A stretch of DNA of 64,000 bases from Corylus avellana. Its lineage: Eukaryota > Streptophyta > Magnoliopsida > Fagales > Betulaceae. Location: contig NC_081542.1 in assembly GCF_901000735.1 (NCBI RefSeq), positions 42,047,064-42,111,063 of the forward strand, given 5' to 3'. Of this stretch, positions 20,807 to 33,935 are shown piece after piece (position 1 is the stretch's first letter; each line of letters opens with the position of its first letter). The notes beneath the pieces are model-generated. The model ran no database searches. It saw nothing but the letters and a program-made list of their open reading frames with translations, and was not told the origin of the DNA. A program made the position numbers and the translations under genes.

Positions 20807-23785
20807 GTGAATTACAGGAGAGAAAACATTAGTGCAAGACAACATGGGGTGAGCTACTACTGAAGTTTTGTAATTTTTTTTTTATTTTTTTTTGTTTATA
20901 ATATGTTAATGTTCGACAAGTTTGTTATCATAGGTATAAGATAGTAGTGGTCCAAGTTTACATGGTCAGACCTCAACTTCCCAGCGAACCACAAATGCTG
21001 AAACAGTAAGTTTCAAACTGTTAATATGTCATTATTCATTGCCATAACTTCATTACATTTGATTTACCAAGTTTACATCATCTTTACAGATTTCGCGAGC
21101 AACTGATGCATCTTCTAGATGTAGAGAGAGTAACAGGGGTGGGGGTAGGGGCAGGAGTCAACCTACCCCAAAAAGGTCAACTGGACTACAAAGAGGTGAA
21201 CCAAGGACTAGGGGAGGGCCTACTGGACTGCATAGAGGTGGGCCAAGGAATAGAAGAGAGCCTACTAAATTGCATAGAGGTGGGCTAAGGACTAGGGGAG
21301 GGCCTACTATACTGCATAGAGGTTGACTAATGACTAGGGGTGGAGGTAGACGTTAATTTCAGGGTATAGTCCACACAGTCAGATTGTATGGGCCTCCTCA
21401 AACACAGTCCACACAGTCTCAGAGCAATGCTATTGTGAGCAATCTCTTTATAATAATATTTCATTGTGGTCCATTTAATTTAATGTGCATTTTACTTTTA
21501 AATGAAAGCTAATATTTTAATGTTACATAATTTCAGGGTACTATCAACACAGTACGGTTGTATAGACCTCCTCAAACATAGTCTGCACAGTCTCAGAGCA
21601 ATGCTATTATGAGCAATGCTAGTGCTACTGTGAGTATTTCATACACTAAGTATGTCTTTTATTTTCTTTTCCTTGAATTTGATGGTTGGTTAATGTGAGC
21701 ACAAACTTGTAGACGCAGGAACATCGAACATCGCAACCAGAAGGGTCTGCTCAACCAATTGGATCATCTCAGCCTCCTCAACCACAATTGGGGCAGACTA
21801 CTACATGTACTGCAACGTCTGCTAGAAGAGGTAAAACTATTATACCAATCGTGGAGAAGGCGATTGCAGTAATGGAGGCTAACAAGAAAAAAAAAAAAAG
21901 CTGGATTGGCAAAAATATTAGATCCAAAAAAATGGACTGTGAAAGCAACAATTGGTCATGTTCGATGTGTAATATATATGGTTAATGGTAGACACATTTA
22001 CCTTGTGAAAGTTACAATTGGTCATTTTGGTAATGTTTATTCTGAGCTTTGATGTTAAATGAAAATTGTTTCTATTATTTGGTCCAAATTATATATATAT
22101 TTTTTATTACCATTTATCCCTTTTTTTATTACAAAAATGCTAAAATCAAACAAGTGGCCAATAACATCCTTTAAGTTTTTTTCCATGCTATTATTGAATC
22201 CCAACCCTTAAAAGAGAGAGCAAAATTATTGAATCCCAGCCCTTAAAGGAACAACATAGATGCTGTAAAATATTTTAAGCCAAATCCCTTAAACAAATGT
22301 CCTCACAACTATTTTAGGGGCATTCCTTACAGCTATTATGGATAACTAAAGTTAATTATTTGGCTTTGAAGTCAGTAATGATTTTTTGAGGCAACTATGG
22401 TTTAATCAATTTGCCACCAAATCTTTGCTCGCTTAATTAATGAATCCAAAACTGTGTCTCATAGCTGTGGTAAAGCAACAATATCACATGACCAATATAT
22501 ATCCATTAGAATGAGTATACATTGACATTTTCAGATCCCAAATCCACCCTTCTTTGATTGATCGACTAAATAAAGAAATTGGAAGGTTATGCATGTAGAC
22601 ACATTTTTAAAATATGTATTTATGCTATTTTTCAAAATCTTGAAACAACCCCTGCAAATTCATCAAGAGAAATTAAAGAGACTATTCTCCTTTAAAAAAA
22701 GCTCAACTCTACCACACTTACTCCACATACTATCAACAGTCCTTTTCATAAGGAAAAAGGGTAAAGGTTTATCCAAAAACTGCCCTACAAGACTTGGTTT
22801 CCATCTTTCTATACCCGTCTCCATAGCTTTTTCAGGAGGTTTTACCACTATCTTACCACATGTTCAATGGCTCAAAATACTGCAGATTACCCATCAATTT
22901 CTCATTATTAAAAAGAAATATCCCATCTTGAATGTTGCAATTATGGACTTTCCCCCCTGTGGATTATAATTTCATTGAGGAAGTTTTCTACATAGTGTTT
23001 TTTTAATCAAATTGTGATGCTCTTTAGGTAACTTAGAAATTTTAGTATTTGTGGTTTTTTTAAAATAAAATTCCCTCCTATTGCTCCTTTAGTGTTAGAT
23101 TCAATACCCTTTTTATAGGCTTGAATACATTTTCACGAGTGGCTTATAATTTGCTTGGAAAAGCTCATTATTTTGTCTTTAAACGGGTTAAGATAATTCT
23201 TTGTTATTTTCTTGAAATCTTAGTGAGTATGTTATAACTTGATTGATGAAGGTTGCTACTTTTCTTACATGTTTATACCAATACTTTTCTGTTTTGGAAT
23301 ATTCTGTGTAGATTATAATTTACTTGAGGAAGTGAAGAGGGTTGCAGAATCTGCTCAGAGAGTGAGAACTAAATTGTGTGGGAATGTTCATTTTAAGTTA
23401 CCGTGTTGCTTTACGGCTGCAAATTAGAATAATGATTTTTTAGATAGTTTCTGACTTTAGTGAGGAGTTATTATTCTTGTTTGTTATGCAAATCCTTGAT
23501 ATTGCAAAATTCAGATTTAGGAGGGTATGCGTCTGTACGTAAAGAAAGGGACTAACATTGTTGCAAATTCATAATGGTAGTATTATTATCATTTTACTGT
23601 ATCATACACAAGGTGCTAATCCTCATGATTTTTCTTGATACAGTTAGTGTGTGAGGGAGTACCACAGAAATGCAATTTAGGATTCTGATGTGGATTGTAT
23701 GCGATATAAAGCTTTATAAATTTCATTTTCAATTCTGATGTGTGTAATGTGCTCGAATCCTTATTTTGTTCTCCCAATATCTAAT
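20141..23785 (+). repeat. Left copy of a 3.6-kb direct duplication ending at a scaffold gap
   Basis: Every landmark here recurs 3745 bp further right (23886-27526). It includes the last third of the transposase, its tail exons and about 1.8 kb of 3' sequence. The copy ends at base 23785, the last base before the N run. Confidence 0.95.
20807..22000 (+). pseudogene. C-terminal tail exons of the MULE transposase
   Basis: Several short segments bounded by canonical splice sites continue the gene: ASRCRESNRGGGRGRSQPTP after an acceptor TTTACAG at about 21090, an RG- and TR-rich repeat of about 12 residues (RGEPRTRGGPTGLH and variants), and two copies of a VRLYGPPQTQSTQSQSNAI-like piece (about 21375 and 21550). 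A PQPQLGQTTTC exon near 21780 ends AGAAGAG/GTAAAA. RG-rich tails are common in plant MULE proteins. Stops are present, for example TGA at about 21325. Confidence 0.55.
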
Positions 23786-23885
23786 NNNNNNNNNNNNNNN
23801 NNNNNNNNNNNNNNNNNNNNNNNNNNNNNNNNNNNNNNNNNNNNNNNNNNNNNNNNNNNNNNNNNNNNNNNNNNNNNNNNNNNNN
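23786..23885. other. Assembly gap (100 N)
   Basis: Exactly 100 N. It separates the two copies of the 3.6-kb duplication, whose limits coincide with the gap edges. Confidence 0.99.
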
Positions 23886-26800
23886 GATCTACATCTACTG
23901 GTAAACAGCCTGTGCAAGTGCTTCAATGCTTACATTCTAAAGGCGCGTGACTTACCGATCATATCCATGCTGGAGATGATAAGGAAGAAGTTGATGAAGA
24001 GATATCAAACAAAGAGGGATGGCATCCGCACCATGACTGGTAGGCTTTGTCCAAAGGTTGTTGCAAAATTGGATGAAATTGAACATGTTGCTGGGCATTG
24101 CTACAACATATATGTTGGGGCTGGGTTATATGAAGTGACACATAATAACAAGCAGTATGTTGTAAATTTGTTGAGGAGAATTTGTGGTTGTAGATAGTGG
24201 GACTTGACAGGAATCCCATGTGCACATGCAATGTCTACAATTTGGTTTTTTAATACAGACCCCAAAGATTATGTAGATGATTGGTATACTGTTGAGATGT
24301 ATAAAAAAGCATATGATGAAATTGTTTATCCAATGCCTAGAGAGGACCAATGGGTGAAGACAAACTACGACCATGTGAACCCCCTATTACGTGGAATACA
24401 ACCAGGGAGGCCTAAAAAATTAAGGACAAGGGGTCCAGAAGAGCATGTTAATCAATACTGTATGAGGAAGGGTGAAGTTAGGATGAGATGCTCCAAATGC
24501 TGAGGGATTGGACACAATAGGAGACCATGTCCACAGAACAGAAGATAGGCAGTGAATTACAGGAGAGAAAACATTAGTGCAAGACAACATGGGGTGAGCT
24601 ACTACTGAAGTTTTGTAATTTTTTTTTTATTTTTTTTTGTTTATAATATGTTAATGTTCGACAAGTTTGTTATCATAGGTATAAGATAGTAGTGGTCCAA
24701 GTTTACATGGTCAGACCTCAACTTCCCAGCGAACCACAAATGCTGAAACAGTAAGTTTCAAACTGTTAATATGTCATTATTCATTGCCATAACTTCATTA
24801 CATTTGATTTACCAAGTTTACATCATCTTTACAGATTTCGCGAGCAACTGATGCATCTTCTAGATGTAGAGAGAGTAACAGGGGTGGGGGTAGGGGCAGG
24901 AGTCAACCTACCCCAAAAAGGTCAACTGGACTACAAAGAGGTGAACCAAGGACTAGGGGAGGGCCTACTGGACTGCATAGAGGTGGGCCAAGGAATAGAA
25001 GAGAGCCTACTAAATTGCATAGAGGTGGGCTAAGGACTAGGGGAGGGCCTACTATACTGCATAGAGGTTGACTAATGACTAGGGGTGGAGGTAGACGTTA
25101 ATTTCAGGGTATAGTCCACACAGTCAGATTGTATGGGCCTCCTCAAACACAGTCCACACAGTCTCAGAGCAATGCTATTGTGAGCAATCTCTTTATAATA
25201 ATATTTCATTGTGGTCCATTTAATTTAATGTGCATTTTACTTTTAAATGAAAGCTAATATTTTAATGTTACATAATTTCAGGGTACTATCAACACAGTAC
25301 GGTTGTATAGACCTCCTCAAACATAGTCTGCACAGTCTCAGAGCAATGCTATTATGAGCAATGCTAGTGCTACTGTGAGTATTTCATACACTAAGTATGT
25401 CTTTTATTTTCTTTTCCTTGAATTTGATGGTTGGTTAATGTGAGCACAAACTTGTAGACGCAGGAACATCGAACATCGCAACCAGAAGGGTCTGCTCAAC
25501 CAATTGGATCATCTCAGCCTCCTCAACCACAATTGGGGCAGACTACTACATGTACTGCAACGTCTGCTAGAAGAGGTAAAACTATTATACCAATCGTGGA
25601 GAAGGCGATTGCAGTAATGGAGGCTAACAAGAAAAAAAAAAAAAGCTGGATTGGCAAAAATATTAGATCCAAAAAAATGGACTGTGAAAGCAACAATTGG
25701 TCATGTTCGATGTGTAATATATATGGTTAATGGTAGACACATTTACCTTGTGAAAGTTACAATTGGTCATTTTGGTAATGTTTATTCTGAGCTTTGATGT
25801 TAAATGAAAATTGTTTCTATTATTTGGTCCAAATTATATATATATTTTTTATTACCATTTATCCCTTTTTTTATTACAAAAATGCTAAAATCAAACAAGT
25901 GGCCAATAACATCCTTTAAGTTTTTTTCCATGCTATTATTGAATCCCAACCCTTAAAAGAGAGAGCAAAATTATTGAATCCCAACCCTTAAAAGAACAAC
26001 ATAGGTGCCGTAAAATATTTTAAGCCAAATCCCTTAAACAAATGTCCTCACAACTATTTTAGGGGCATTCCTTACAACTATTATGGATAACTAAAGTTAA
26101 TTATTTGGCTTTGAAGTCAGTAATAATTTTTTGAGGCAACTATGGTTTAATTAATTTGCCACCAAATCTTTGCTCGCTTAATTAATGAATCCAAAACTGT
26201 GTCTCATAGCTATGGTAACGCAACAATATCACATGACCAATATATATCCATTAGAACGAGTATACATTGACATTTTCAGATCCCAAATCCACCCTTCTTT
26301 GACTGATCGACTAAATAAAGAAATTGGGAGGTTATGCATGTAGACACATTTTTAAAATATGTATTTATGCTATTTTTCAAAATCTTGAAACAACCCCTGC
26401 AGATTCATCAAGAGAAATTAAAGAGACTATTCTCCTTTAAAAAAAGCTCAACTCTACCACACTGACTCCACATACTATCAACAGTCCTTTTCATAAGGAA
26501 AAAGGGTAAAGGTTTATCCAAAAACTGCCCTACAAGACTTGGTTTCCATCTTTCTATACCTGTCTCCATAGCTTTTTCAGGAGGTTTTACCACTATCTTA
26601 CCACATGTTCAATGGCTCAAAATACTGCAGATTACCCATCAATTTCTCATTATTAAAAAGAAATATCCCATCTTGAATGTTGCAATTATGGACTTTCCCC
26701 CCTCTGGATTATAATTTCATTGAGGAAGTTTTCTACATAGTGTTTTTTTAATCAAATTGTGATGCTCTTTATGTAACTTAGAAATTTTAGTATTTGTGGT

Positions 26801-27526
26801 TTTTCTAAAATAAAATTCCCTCCTATTGCTCCTTTAGTGTTAGATTCAATACCCTTTTTATAGGCTTGAATACATTTTCACGAGTGGCTTATAATTTGCT
26901 TGGAAAAGCTCATTATTTTGTCTTTAAACGGGTTGAGTTAATTCTTTGTTATTTTCTTGAAATCTTGGTGAGTATGTTATAACTTGATTGATGAAGGTTG
27001 CTACTTTTCTTACATGTTTATACCAATACTTTTCTGTTTTGGAATATTCTGTGTAGATTATAATTTACTTGAGGAAGTGAAGAGGGTTGCAGAATCTGCT
27101 CAGAGAGTGAGAACTAAATTGTTTGGGAATGTTCATTTTAAGTTATCGTGTCGCTTAACGGCCGCAAATTAGAATAATGATTTTTTAGATAGTTTATGAC
27201 TTTAGTGAGGAGTTATTATTCTTATTTGTTATGCAAATCCTTGATATTGCAAAATTCAGATTTAGGAGGGTATGCGTCTGTACGTAAAGAAAGGGCCTAA
27301 CATTGTTGCAAATTCATAATGGTAGTATTATTATCATTTTATTGTATCATACACAAGGTGCTAATCCTCATGATTTTTCTTGATGCACTTAGTGTGTGAG
27401 GGAGTACCACACAAATGCAATTTAGGATTCTGATGTGGATTGTATGCGAAAGCTTTATAAATTTCATTTTCAATTCTGATGTGTGTAATGTGCTTGAATC
27501 CTTATTTTGTTCTCCCAATATCTAAT
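23886..27526 (+). repeat. Right copy of the 3.6-kb duplication (contains a second transposase 3' end)
   Basis: It begins GATCTACATCTACTGG directly after the gap, equal to 20141. The first 2.1 kb show no difference from the left copy by eye, including both nonsense codons in the SWIM finger and zinc knuckle. From about 25984 (22239 in the left copy) roughly 2% of bases differ, plus a 4-bp indel near 27449. The transposase part (23886-24550) lacks the catalytic domain and is not a separate gene. Confidence 0.95.
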
Positions 27527-27892
27527 CCCCTCATCCCCGTTCACAATAAAATCTCCATATTTCCCTTCCCCTAATACATTCTCCATTCATTCAGCATTGA
27601 CCACATCCCTTGCATCTCCGAGCTCCTCATAACCCTCAATTCAACTTGTTTCTTCCTTCATAACTTCTTTTCCCTCATTTTCTATCGCTTAAAGAGTGAA
27701 TCAAAATGTGAACACCTAATTCAAAATATATTTTCAGGTTCACCTCACTTGCAATCTTCTCCATCGTTGACGACGTGACGAATAGAAATCTTGAAAAGAA
27801 CAAATTGCACGTGAAAGGAACAAGTCACTGACGAAGAAGACGAAGTAGTTGCTGGACGGGGGTTCTTTGCTAGACAACTTGAAGCTGTGCAA

Positions 27893-28758
27893 TGTGAAAC
27901 ACATTAGACAATAGGCAGAACCAAAACCCCCAATAAGCAGACAAGCAAAAAAAATATACTGGAAAAAAAAAAAAAAAAAAAAAAAAAAGGACCCATATCA
28001 TTTTCCTTTCACCATAAAATCAATTTCCCTTCACCCAAATCAAAACATTAATAAAGAGAACCTAAACCCACCAAGAAAGAGAACTCCATAAACCCTAAAA
28101 AATAGGAAAACTCAATTAAATTTAATGTTAAACCTTCAGTGCCCGAAATCTTGAAAGGAAGACGTCTTTTCCCCCACAATCTATATGTTTTTCGTGAGTC
28201 TAATGGGTTCGCTAAACAAATTGCAGGTGAGGCAAAGTGAAGTGACGAACTGAAAACGGCATTACAAACAGAAATCTGCTTGAAGGGGCTCTTTCATTTG
28301 CTGAAATCTGTTGAATTTTGAAGGAGTTGGCCTGCTGAAATAAAAGTGAAATCTTGAAAGGAACAAGAAGCACGTGAATCTTTGAAATTGCTGAAGAAGA
28401 AGATCCAATAGCTGCTGGGATTCTTGGTTCTTTGCTGGACAAGGGGTTAATTTGCCGGACTGGGTTCTTTGCTTGAGCAAATCAACACAACTTTTTTGTT
28501 GAAGGGGATTCGTTGCTTGAAAGCCAAACGACAACGTTTACTTGACTTTATTTTTTTTTCTAAAAATGGCATTTCAGTAACTTTATCTCAACAAAACGAT
28601 GTCGTTTTAACTTTTCCATCCATTTTAACGGTGCTGTTTAACGGAGTGGCCAAATTACAAAAAGTTGGTAGTTTGTGGGGCTACTTTATCACATTTTGAA
28701 TATTGGGGGGCTAAATTACAAATGGCTAGTAGTTTGGGGGGCCATTTTATATTTTTCC
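27893..28758 (-). repeat. Right terminal inverted repeat of the MULE
   Basis: It ends ATTTTATATTTTTCC and mirrors 13477-14353, with shared phrases such as GGAAGACGTCTTTTCCCC (near 28157) and GCACGTGAATCTTTGAA. A partial tandem copy of its 28345-28450 part lies further in at 27770-27890. Confidence 0.85.
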
Positions 28759-28911
28759 CTCTTTATTTTTACCAATTAATAATTGCAAAAGGTAAAATTG
28801 GTTTTGAAAAGGTCAAAGTAAGGTATAATATGTCCCATTGGACTGCCATTAACCATAATCGCATAAGTAACAATACGGATACAGTTCAGAATTAAATTAG
28901 TCCACTAGGAT
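28759..28911. repeat. Short remnant of a dispersed repeat between the MULE and a LINE
   Basis: CTTTATTTTTACCAATTAAT to about 28812 is the inverted counterpart of a repeat found at 39703 and 40587 (AAACCAATTTTACCCTTTG, GGTAAAAATAAAGAC). The rest to 28911 is unassigned. Confidence 0.55.
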
Positions 28912-30663
28912 AAGACTTGCTCATATCTAGCTTTATGCCCACAAAACCCACCTTACTCCACATTCTAGTGTGCATAGAATGCAGAGTCTCATAAGCTGCC
29001 AGAATATTATCGATAATTAGCTCTGGAATGAAAGCACTCTGGTTGCAAGAGATAATATATGGGAGAATCCCTTTCAACCTATTAGCTAAAACCTTTGAGA
29101 TCAATTTGTAAATCACATTACAAAGGCTAATAGGCCTAAAATCTGATACATGACTAGCATTTCTAGACTAGGGAATAAGAACAATATTAGTTGCATTAAT
29201 AGTTCCATCCATATGAGCACCATTCAAAAAATTTAAAACAGCTTGACATACCTCCGGGCCTACAGTTGCCCAATTTTGTTGATAGAAATCGATTGAAAAG
29301 TCATCGGATCCCGGGGCCTTCATAGAAGCCATCTGATCTAGTGCCATCTTCACCTCAGTTGCCGTAAAGGCTGACATCAACTTCTGATTCATGGCCGGCG
29401 TCACAAGGCCTCGAAGACACTCCTCAAACTCATTTGGCTTGGTAGAGGTAAGAAGATTTTGGAAAAAATCCACGAAGGCTTTCCTAATATCATTCGATGT
29501 TGTGCAGTCTTTTCCTTGTGCATCTCTAATAGAAGTAATATGATTCCTCCTCATGCGTTGTTTGACACACGCATGGTAATATTTAGTATTCCGATCCTCA
29601 TTTTTCAACCACTCCACCTTAGCTCGTTGTCTCCACTTCAAATCCTCTTGTTCCAACAATACATGTATCTCCTTTTGGAGAGAATGCTTAGCTTGGAGGT
29701 CTGGCGTTCCTGGTGCAGCTTGTCACTCTTCTAGCTTTTTTGATTTCCTGCTAATAATTTTCTCATTGGATTGCACAATTTTCCACACTCAAACTTTAAG
29801 AGATCTTTGGCAAGAAGATAGATTCCTCTTCACGGTTGACCATGGATTTTCCCCAGACTTTTTCGCCCTCCATACTTGTGTAATGGTCTCTTGAAAGGCC
29901 TCCAACTTTGCCCATCTGGCCTTAAACTGAAAATGCCTAGTTGAAGGTCTCCTATTCCCATTCAGAGAGCCAAAAGAAAATAAGGGGTTGTGGTCAGAAT
30001 TTCGCCATGCCAAAACTAGGACTTCCACCTTCGGGAATAAATTGCACCATTCTTCATTTGCTAAAGCCCTATCCAATCTTTCCTTTGTGAAAGCTCTACC
30101 TTGCCTCCATTAATCCATGTAAATTTTGAGCCTCGAAACCCCAAGTCACTTAGTTGACAATCAAGAAGTGCTCTTTGAAAATCCTCCATGAGGCTTCTAG
30201 CTCTTGACGCCACCCCCCATTTTTCAGTTAGATTGATAATTTCGTTAAAGTCACCCATGCATAGCCATGGCATTGGGGGTAATAATGCAAGATGTTGCAA
30301 TAAGGCCCATGCTTCCCTTCGTTTTGCTACTTCAAAATGACCGTAGAAACCCAAAAAATTTCACTCCACCCCCATCAATCTGTCTTGTGATAACAACATT
30401 TATATGTCTACGGCTGAATTTTGAATGGTAACCTGAAATTCGTCCTGCCAAAGTAGCACTGATCCTCCACTATGTCCCACACTATCCACTGCAAACATTT
30501 GATTAAAGCCCAACTTTATTTGCAAAATTTCAATTTTTTTATTCATCATTTTGGTTTCCATGAGAAAAATCAAATGGGGTTTCTTCTCCCTTACCATCTG
30601 GCAAAGGTCTCGAACCGTCTCGAGGTTCCCAAGCCCCTGACAATTCCAAAATAGGGCACTCAT
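28912..30663 (-). pseudogene. LINE ORF2: endonuclease and first part of reverse transcriptase
   Basis: Read right to left, MSALFWNCQGLGNLETVRDL opens an APE-type endonuclease, continuing with HLIFLMETKM, WLCMGDFNEI and SDHNPLFSF. RWRQRAKVEWLKNEDRNTKY-type linker and APGSDDFSIDFYQ lead into the reverse transcriptase (NVIYKLISKVLANRLK, SAFIPE, FVGIKLDMSK). Homology stops abruptly at KLDMSK, one residue short of the first catalytic region AYD, at about 28912. The frame is cut by at least five stops or shifts, so the copy is old and dead. Confidence 0.85.
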
Positions 30664-31399
30664 TGATCACGACGGGGCTGTGTTCTAGCCTCCACCATAG
30701 TTGTTGTTGTGGAAATGTACTCCGGTGCAGTTGCTTTTCCTCTCTTCCCATTGTGAGCCCCATTCCTCCTTTGTAGCTACCTCCTTCCTCTTTCCATCCA
30801 GAATAACATCGCTTTCACTCCTTTCCTCCCCTTCAGCCCCCTCACAACACACCCGTTTCCAATACTGATGCTGCCCCTTTACCTCCTTTGGAGCCTTAGT
30901 TCCCGTACTCCCCTTTCTTCTCCCTTCTCTTTAGCCAAACTCATCCCTTTCTTGTTTAGGAAGACAGTTGGCGAAAAACTGTTGGAGGAGCCTTCCACAT
31001 CATTAAAATAGTTTGCGATATTGTTTTGAAGCCTCCCTACGTAATCTATCCCAGCTGTCCCCCATACCATCTTCTCCTTTAATGCATCTCATTGACCTAC
31101 ATACACATTTGATCCTCTAAGAATTTCCTTGCACCTCCTCTACTATAAATGCTCGGGAATCACTGCTATGATTAGAATCCCTTGATTTTTTTCTCCAATC
31201 CCGAGATTTGGGGGAGCCATAAAAATCCCAGTTTGACATGACTTCCGTGTTTTTAGCAGATCCCATTACTTGCTTGCCATAACCAGGTTTTTCCTTTTCT
31301 GGCATGGTCAGCGGTCGCATTGAAAAAAGACCAACCTCTCCCTGTGGAGTTGACTCCTCCAAGTCTAGCTGCCCTCCGCCTTGACCCTCCTCCATACCT

Positions 31400-32142
31400 T
31401 TACCATCTCCACTCTAGCCATTATTGGAGGTGTGGCTCGTTCCTCCATCAGAAAACTTACATCATGTGTCCTGTCCGCCTTAGAATTTCTCGGACGTCCT
31501 TCACCATAACCATGTCTACGATTTGGTGAAGTTGCCCTGAGCCAAAGGCCGAACTCCATCTCACTCTCCGCCCCTTGAAGCGTACGTCCTCCCAGCTTTC
31601 TACACCCCTTACTTCCATATGATATCACATGACAAGTGAAGCAATATTTTGGGATCTTTTTCTTACTGAAAAGCTACCCAAATCCTTTTGTCTTTCAACT
31701 TCAAAACTCTTCCTCATGATAGCGGTTTTGATAAATCCAGGATAATCCTCACCCACAGGTATTCTCCCAAATCGATACCATCATTCAGAACATTGACGTC
31801 CTCCACCTCTCCAACTGTCAATCCAATTTGAAACCTCACCTCCTTTCCCATGCAGGCAAGAGGTAGGTTAAACATTCTCACCCAAAAGGCTGCTTTGTTA
31901 AAGTCCAACTGCGTGGGAGGCGTGAGACCGTCAAACTCTAACAGAGATACGAGATTTCCATCAAAGGTCCATGGACGACCCTCCATAATCCTAGACTTAT
32001 CCCATTCATGCACAAATTCAATGAGGTAAAGATTAGGCCCCAAGTCTTTAAACGAAACCCTCCCTGCTGGCCTCCATGCACGTATCAATGGAGTACTGAG
32101 AATCTCCTTGCTAATGTGCCTATCCGACAGTAGTTTTCCCAC
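31400..32142 (-). pseudogene. LINE ORF1 (DUF4283 and zinc-knuckle protein)
   Basis: An open stretch holds a DUF4283-type RNA-binding domain (IRAWRPAGRVSFKDLGPNLY, GRPWTFDGNLVSLLEFDG, FWVRMFNLPLACM). It is followed, after a frame change, by a degenerate CCHC_4 knuckle (ISYGSKGCRKLGGRT). It lies 5' of the endonuclease on the same strand, as expected for a plant L1 element. Further disrupted ORF1 and linker sequence fills 30664-31399. Confidence 0.75.
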
Positions 32143-33238
32143 CAGGCAAGTTAAACCCTGCTACACTATTGGATTGTATACATTCTCCTGTATCTCAATC
32201 CTTGCGCTTTCCTCCTCCAACAACGAAAACTTTCCCCTCAAATTCATCAGATCTTCAACTGTGTTCTCCATACCTCCTGTATGAACGCACCCTTCGAAAA
32301 AAAACAGTCAAAACTCACCCTAGCTCTCCCCTATAAAAGGTTCAAGAAGAAACTCTACCTCTGTAAACCCTTAGAGAGAAGAGAGACACGAGATCGTTGC
32401 TAATTAACCATTTACCTTTTATTGATTTTTTTTTAATTGTAAATTTACCATTGAATTTATGTGATATACATGTGGTCCCACATATTCAATGGTAGATTTA
32501 TCAATTTCTTGTATGAGGATGAACAAAAGATGAGTGAAAGATAAAAAAACAAAAAGCTTTGTTTGTAATAATGGTAATAGCAATTGCGTGAAATTTCATT
32601 CCTTCATATAGACCATAATGTTGATTGTTTATATATCCTCAAACCTTGATGTAATTAAATTATCTTATTCAAATTATGTGGTTAATCTTTTTTTCTTTTT
32701 CTTTTTTTTTTTTTTTTTTTTTTACAAAAATAAAAAACTTATTTGGGAGCACGAAATTTGTTGTACATGGTTTTATTTTGAGTACCACACCATGAATTAG
32801 GAAACATACTAATTCTACACAAGTGAATTAGTATTATATTTTGAGAATAACTTTATTCAGGATGTGTAAAACGACACTTTTACAACCTTCAATATAAAGT
32901 TGACACGAGCAAAAAGAAAGAAGAAACAATTCATTTGGTTTAGGCATGAAGTTAGAATGGATGGAAAAAAATGAAAAGTTTTGGTGGATCAATTGATTTG
33001 ATTTAAAGATACGTTGTTTTTACTTCTATTTCATTTAGTGTTTTGAAGTTACGTGTCAAATTTTGATTGGAGATTGTAAAAGTTAGTTTTACAACATGTG
33101 TAGATAGAAAGGGTTCTCTTTTAAATTAATATTTAAAAGTTTTGGTAAAACCCTATTCCTTCTCTCCCAAACCCTAGCTCTTTTTCTAGAACGCCACACA
33201 AGTAAGGTAAACCCAGGTTTGGGGAGGAGGGATGGTCG
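32143..33238. other. LINE 5' end, then no gene
   Basis: To about 32330 the minus strand holds the presumed ORF1 start and 5' leader of the LINE. From 32400 to the gap the DNA is AT-rich with a poly-T run at 32702-32723 and no supported exon. Confidence 0.4.
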
Positions 33239-33338
33239 NNNNNNNNNNNNNNNNNNNNNNNNNNNNNNNNNNNNNNNNNNNNNNNNNNNNNNNNNNNNNN
33301 NNNNNNNNNNNNNNNNNNNNNNNNNNNNNNNNNNNNNN
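33239..33338. other. Assembly gap (100 N)
   Basis: Exactly 100 N. I see no shared sequence across this gap, unlike the one at 23786. Confidence 0.99.
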
Positions 33339-33507
33339 CATAATCTATTGGCCTAAAAATTCAAATTGGAGGTAATTATTCTTCTTAACATTTTTTTTTT
33401 TTTTTTTCAGACCAACAATGTTTTAACATATTCTAATTTATATAAATTAAACTAAAATTAAAGGTCTTATGTTATAATTCATTTGAATGTTCATAGATTA
33501 TTTTTTT

Positions 33508-33538
<31 letters not shown>

Positions 33539-33935
33539 AATTTACTCGGATTTTCAAGCATATTTTTAAGGTTTTTTTTTCTCTACTTTTGAAAGCAATA
33601 TTATTTTGCCTTTTATTTTTAATATTTATAATTATATAGGTTTTATTTGTATTGAAATAAGATAGATGATTTATTTGATTGCAATAAATCTTGATTGAAA
33701 GATTTTGTTTTATTTTGTATTCATAAATTTTTTTTCTCTCAAATATTGAGAATTATGTGAATTTTATTTGTATTTAAATATAACCTTTAGCATGTCTTTT
33801 TATTGAAAGAGTGATAATTGATTTTTTAACATGATTATTTTAGCCTGTAATTAATAAAAAAAAAATGAAGATGCGTTTAAGTTTTAAAATCAAAGATAAT
33901 AAAGAACCCTGCGCATAACACGAGTTATATGCTAG
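33339..33935 (+). mobile_element. Helitron 3' end (degenerate hairpin, CTAG terminus)
   Basis: CCCTGCGCATAACACGAG followed by TTATATG and CTAG (33932-33935) is a decayed version of the hairpin-plus-CTAG end at 34696-34723. The two share upstream phrases (ATGCGTTTAAGTTTT, TAACCTTTA). A (TG)n run lies at 33512-33538. The 5' end is not identified and may be beyond the gap. Confidence 0.6.

Larger units (their letters stand above)
13477..28758 (+). mobile_element. Large Mutator-like element (MULE) with terminal repeats of about 870 bp
   Basis: The interval is bounded by long inverted repeats (13477-14353 and 27893-28758) and contains a MuDR-type transposase pseudogene in plus orientation. Further insertions sit inside: a double foldback MITE (14484-15934), a PPR fragment with its own MITE, and a TIR element (16564-17860). 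Part of the 15.3-kb length may be false, because 3.6 kb is repeated across a scaffold gap. The 9 bp flanking the two ends (13468-13476 and 28759-28767) do not match, so the expected target duplication is missing. The ends may come from two copies, or one flank was rearranged. Confidence 0.75.

Noticed and set aside
24204..24503. A second MULE transposase gene
   Set aside because: It is the 3745-bp-shifted copy of the first transposase's 3' end and begins at a scaffold gap, so it is a partial and probably artefactual duplicate.
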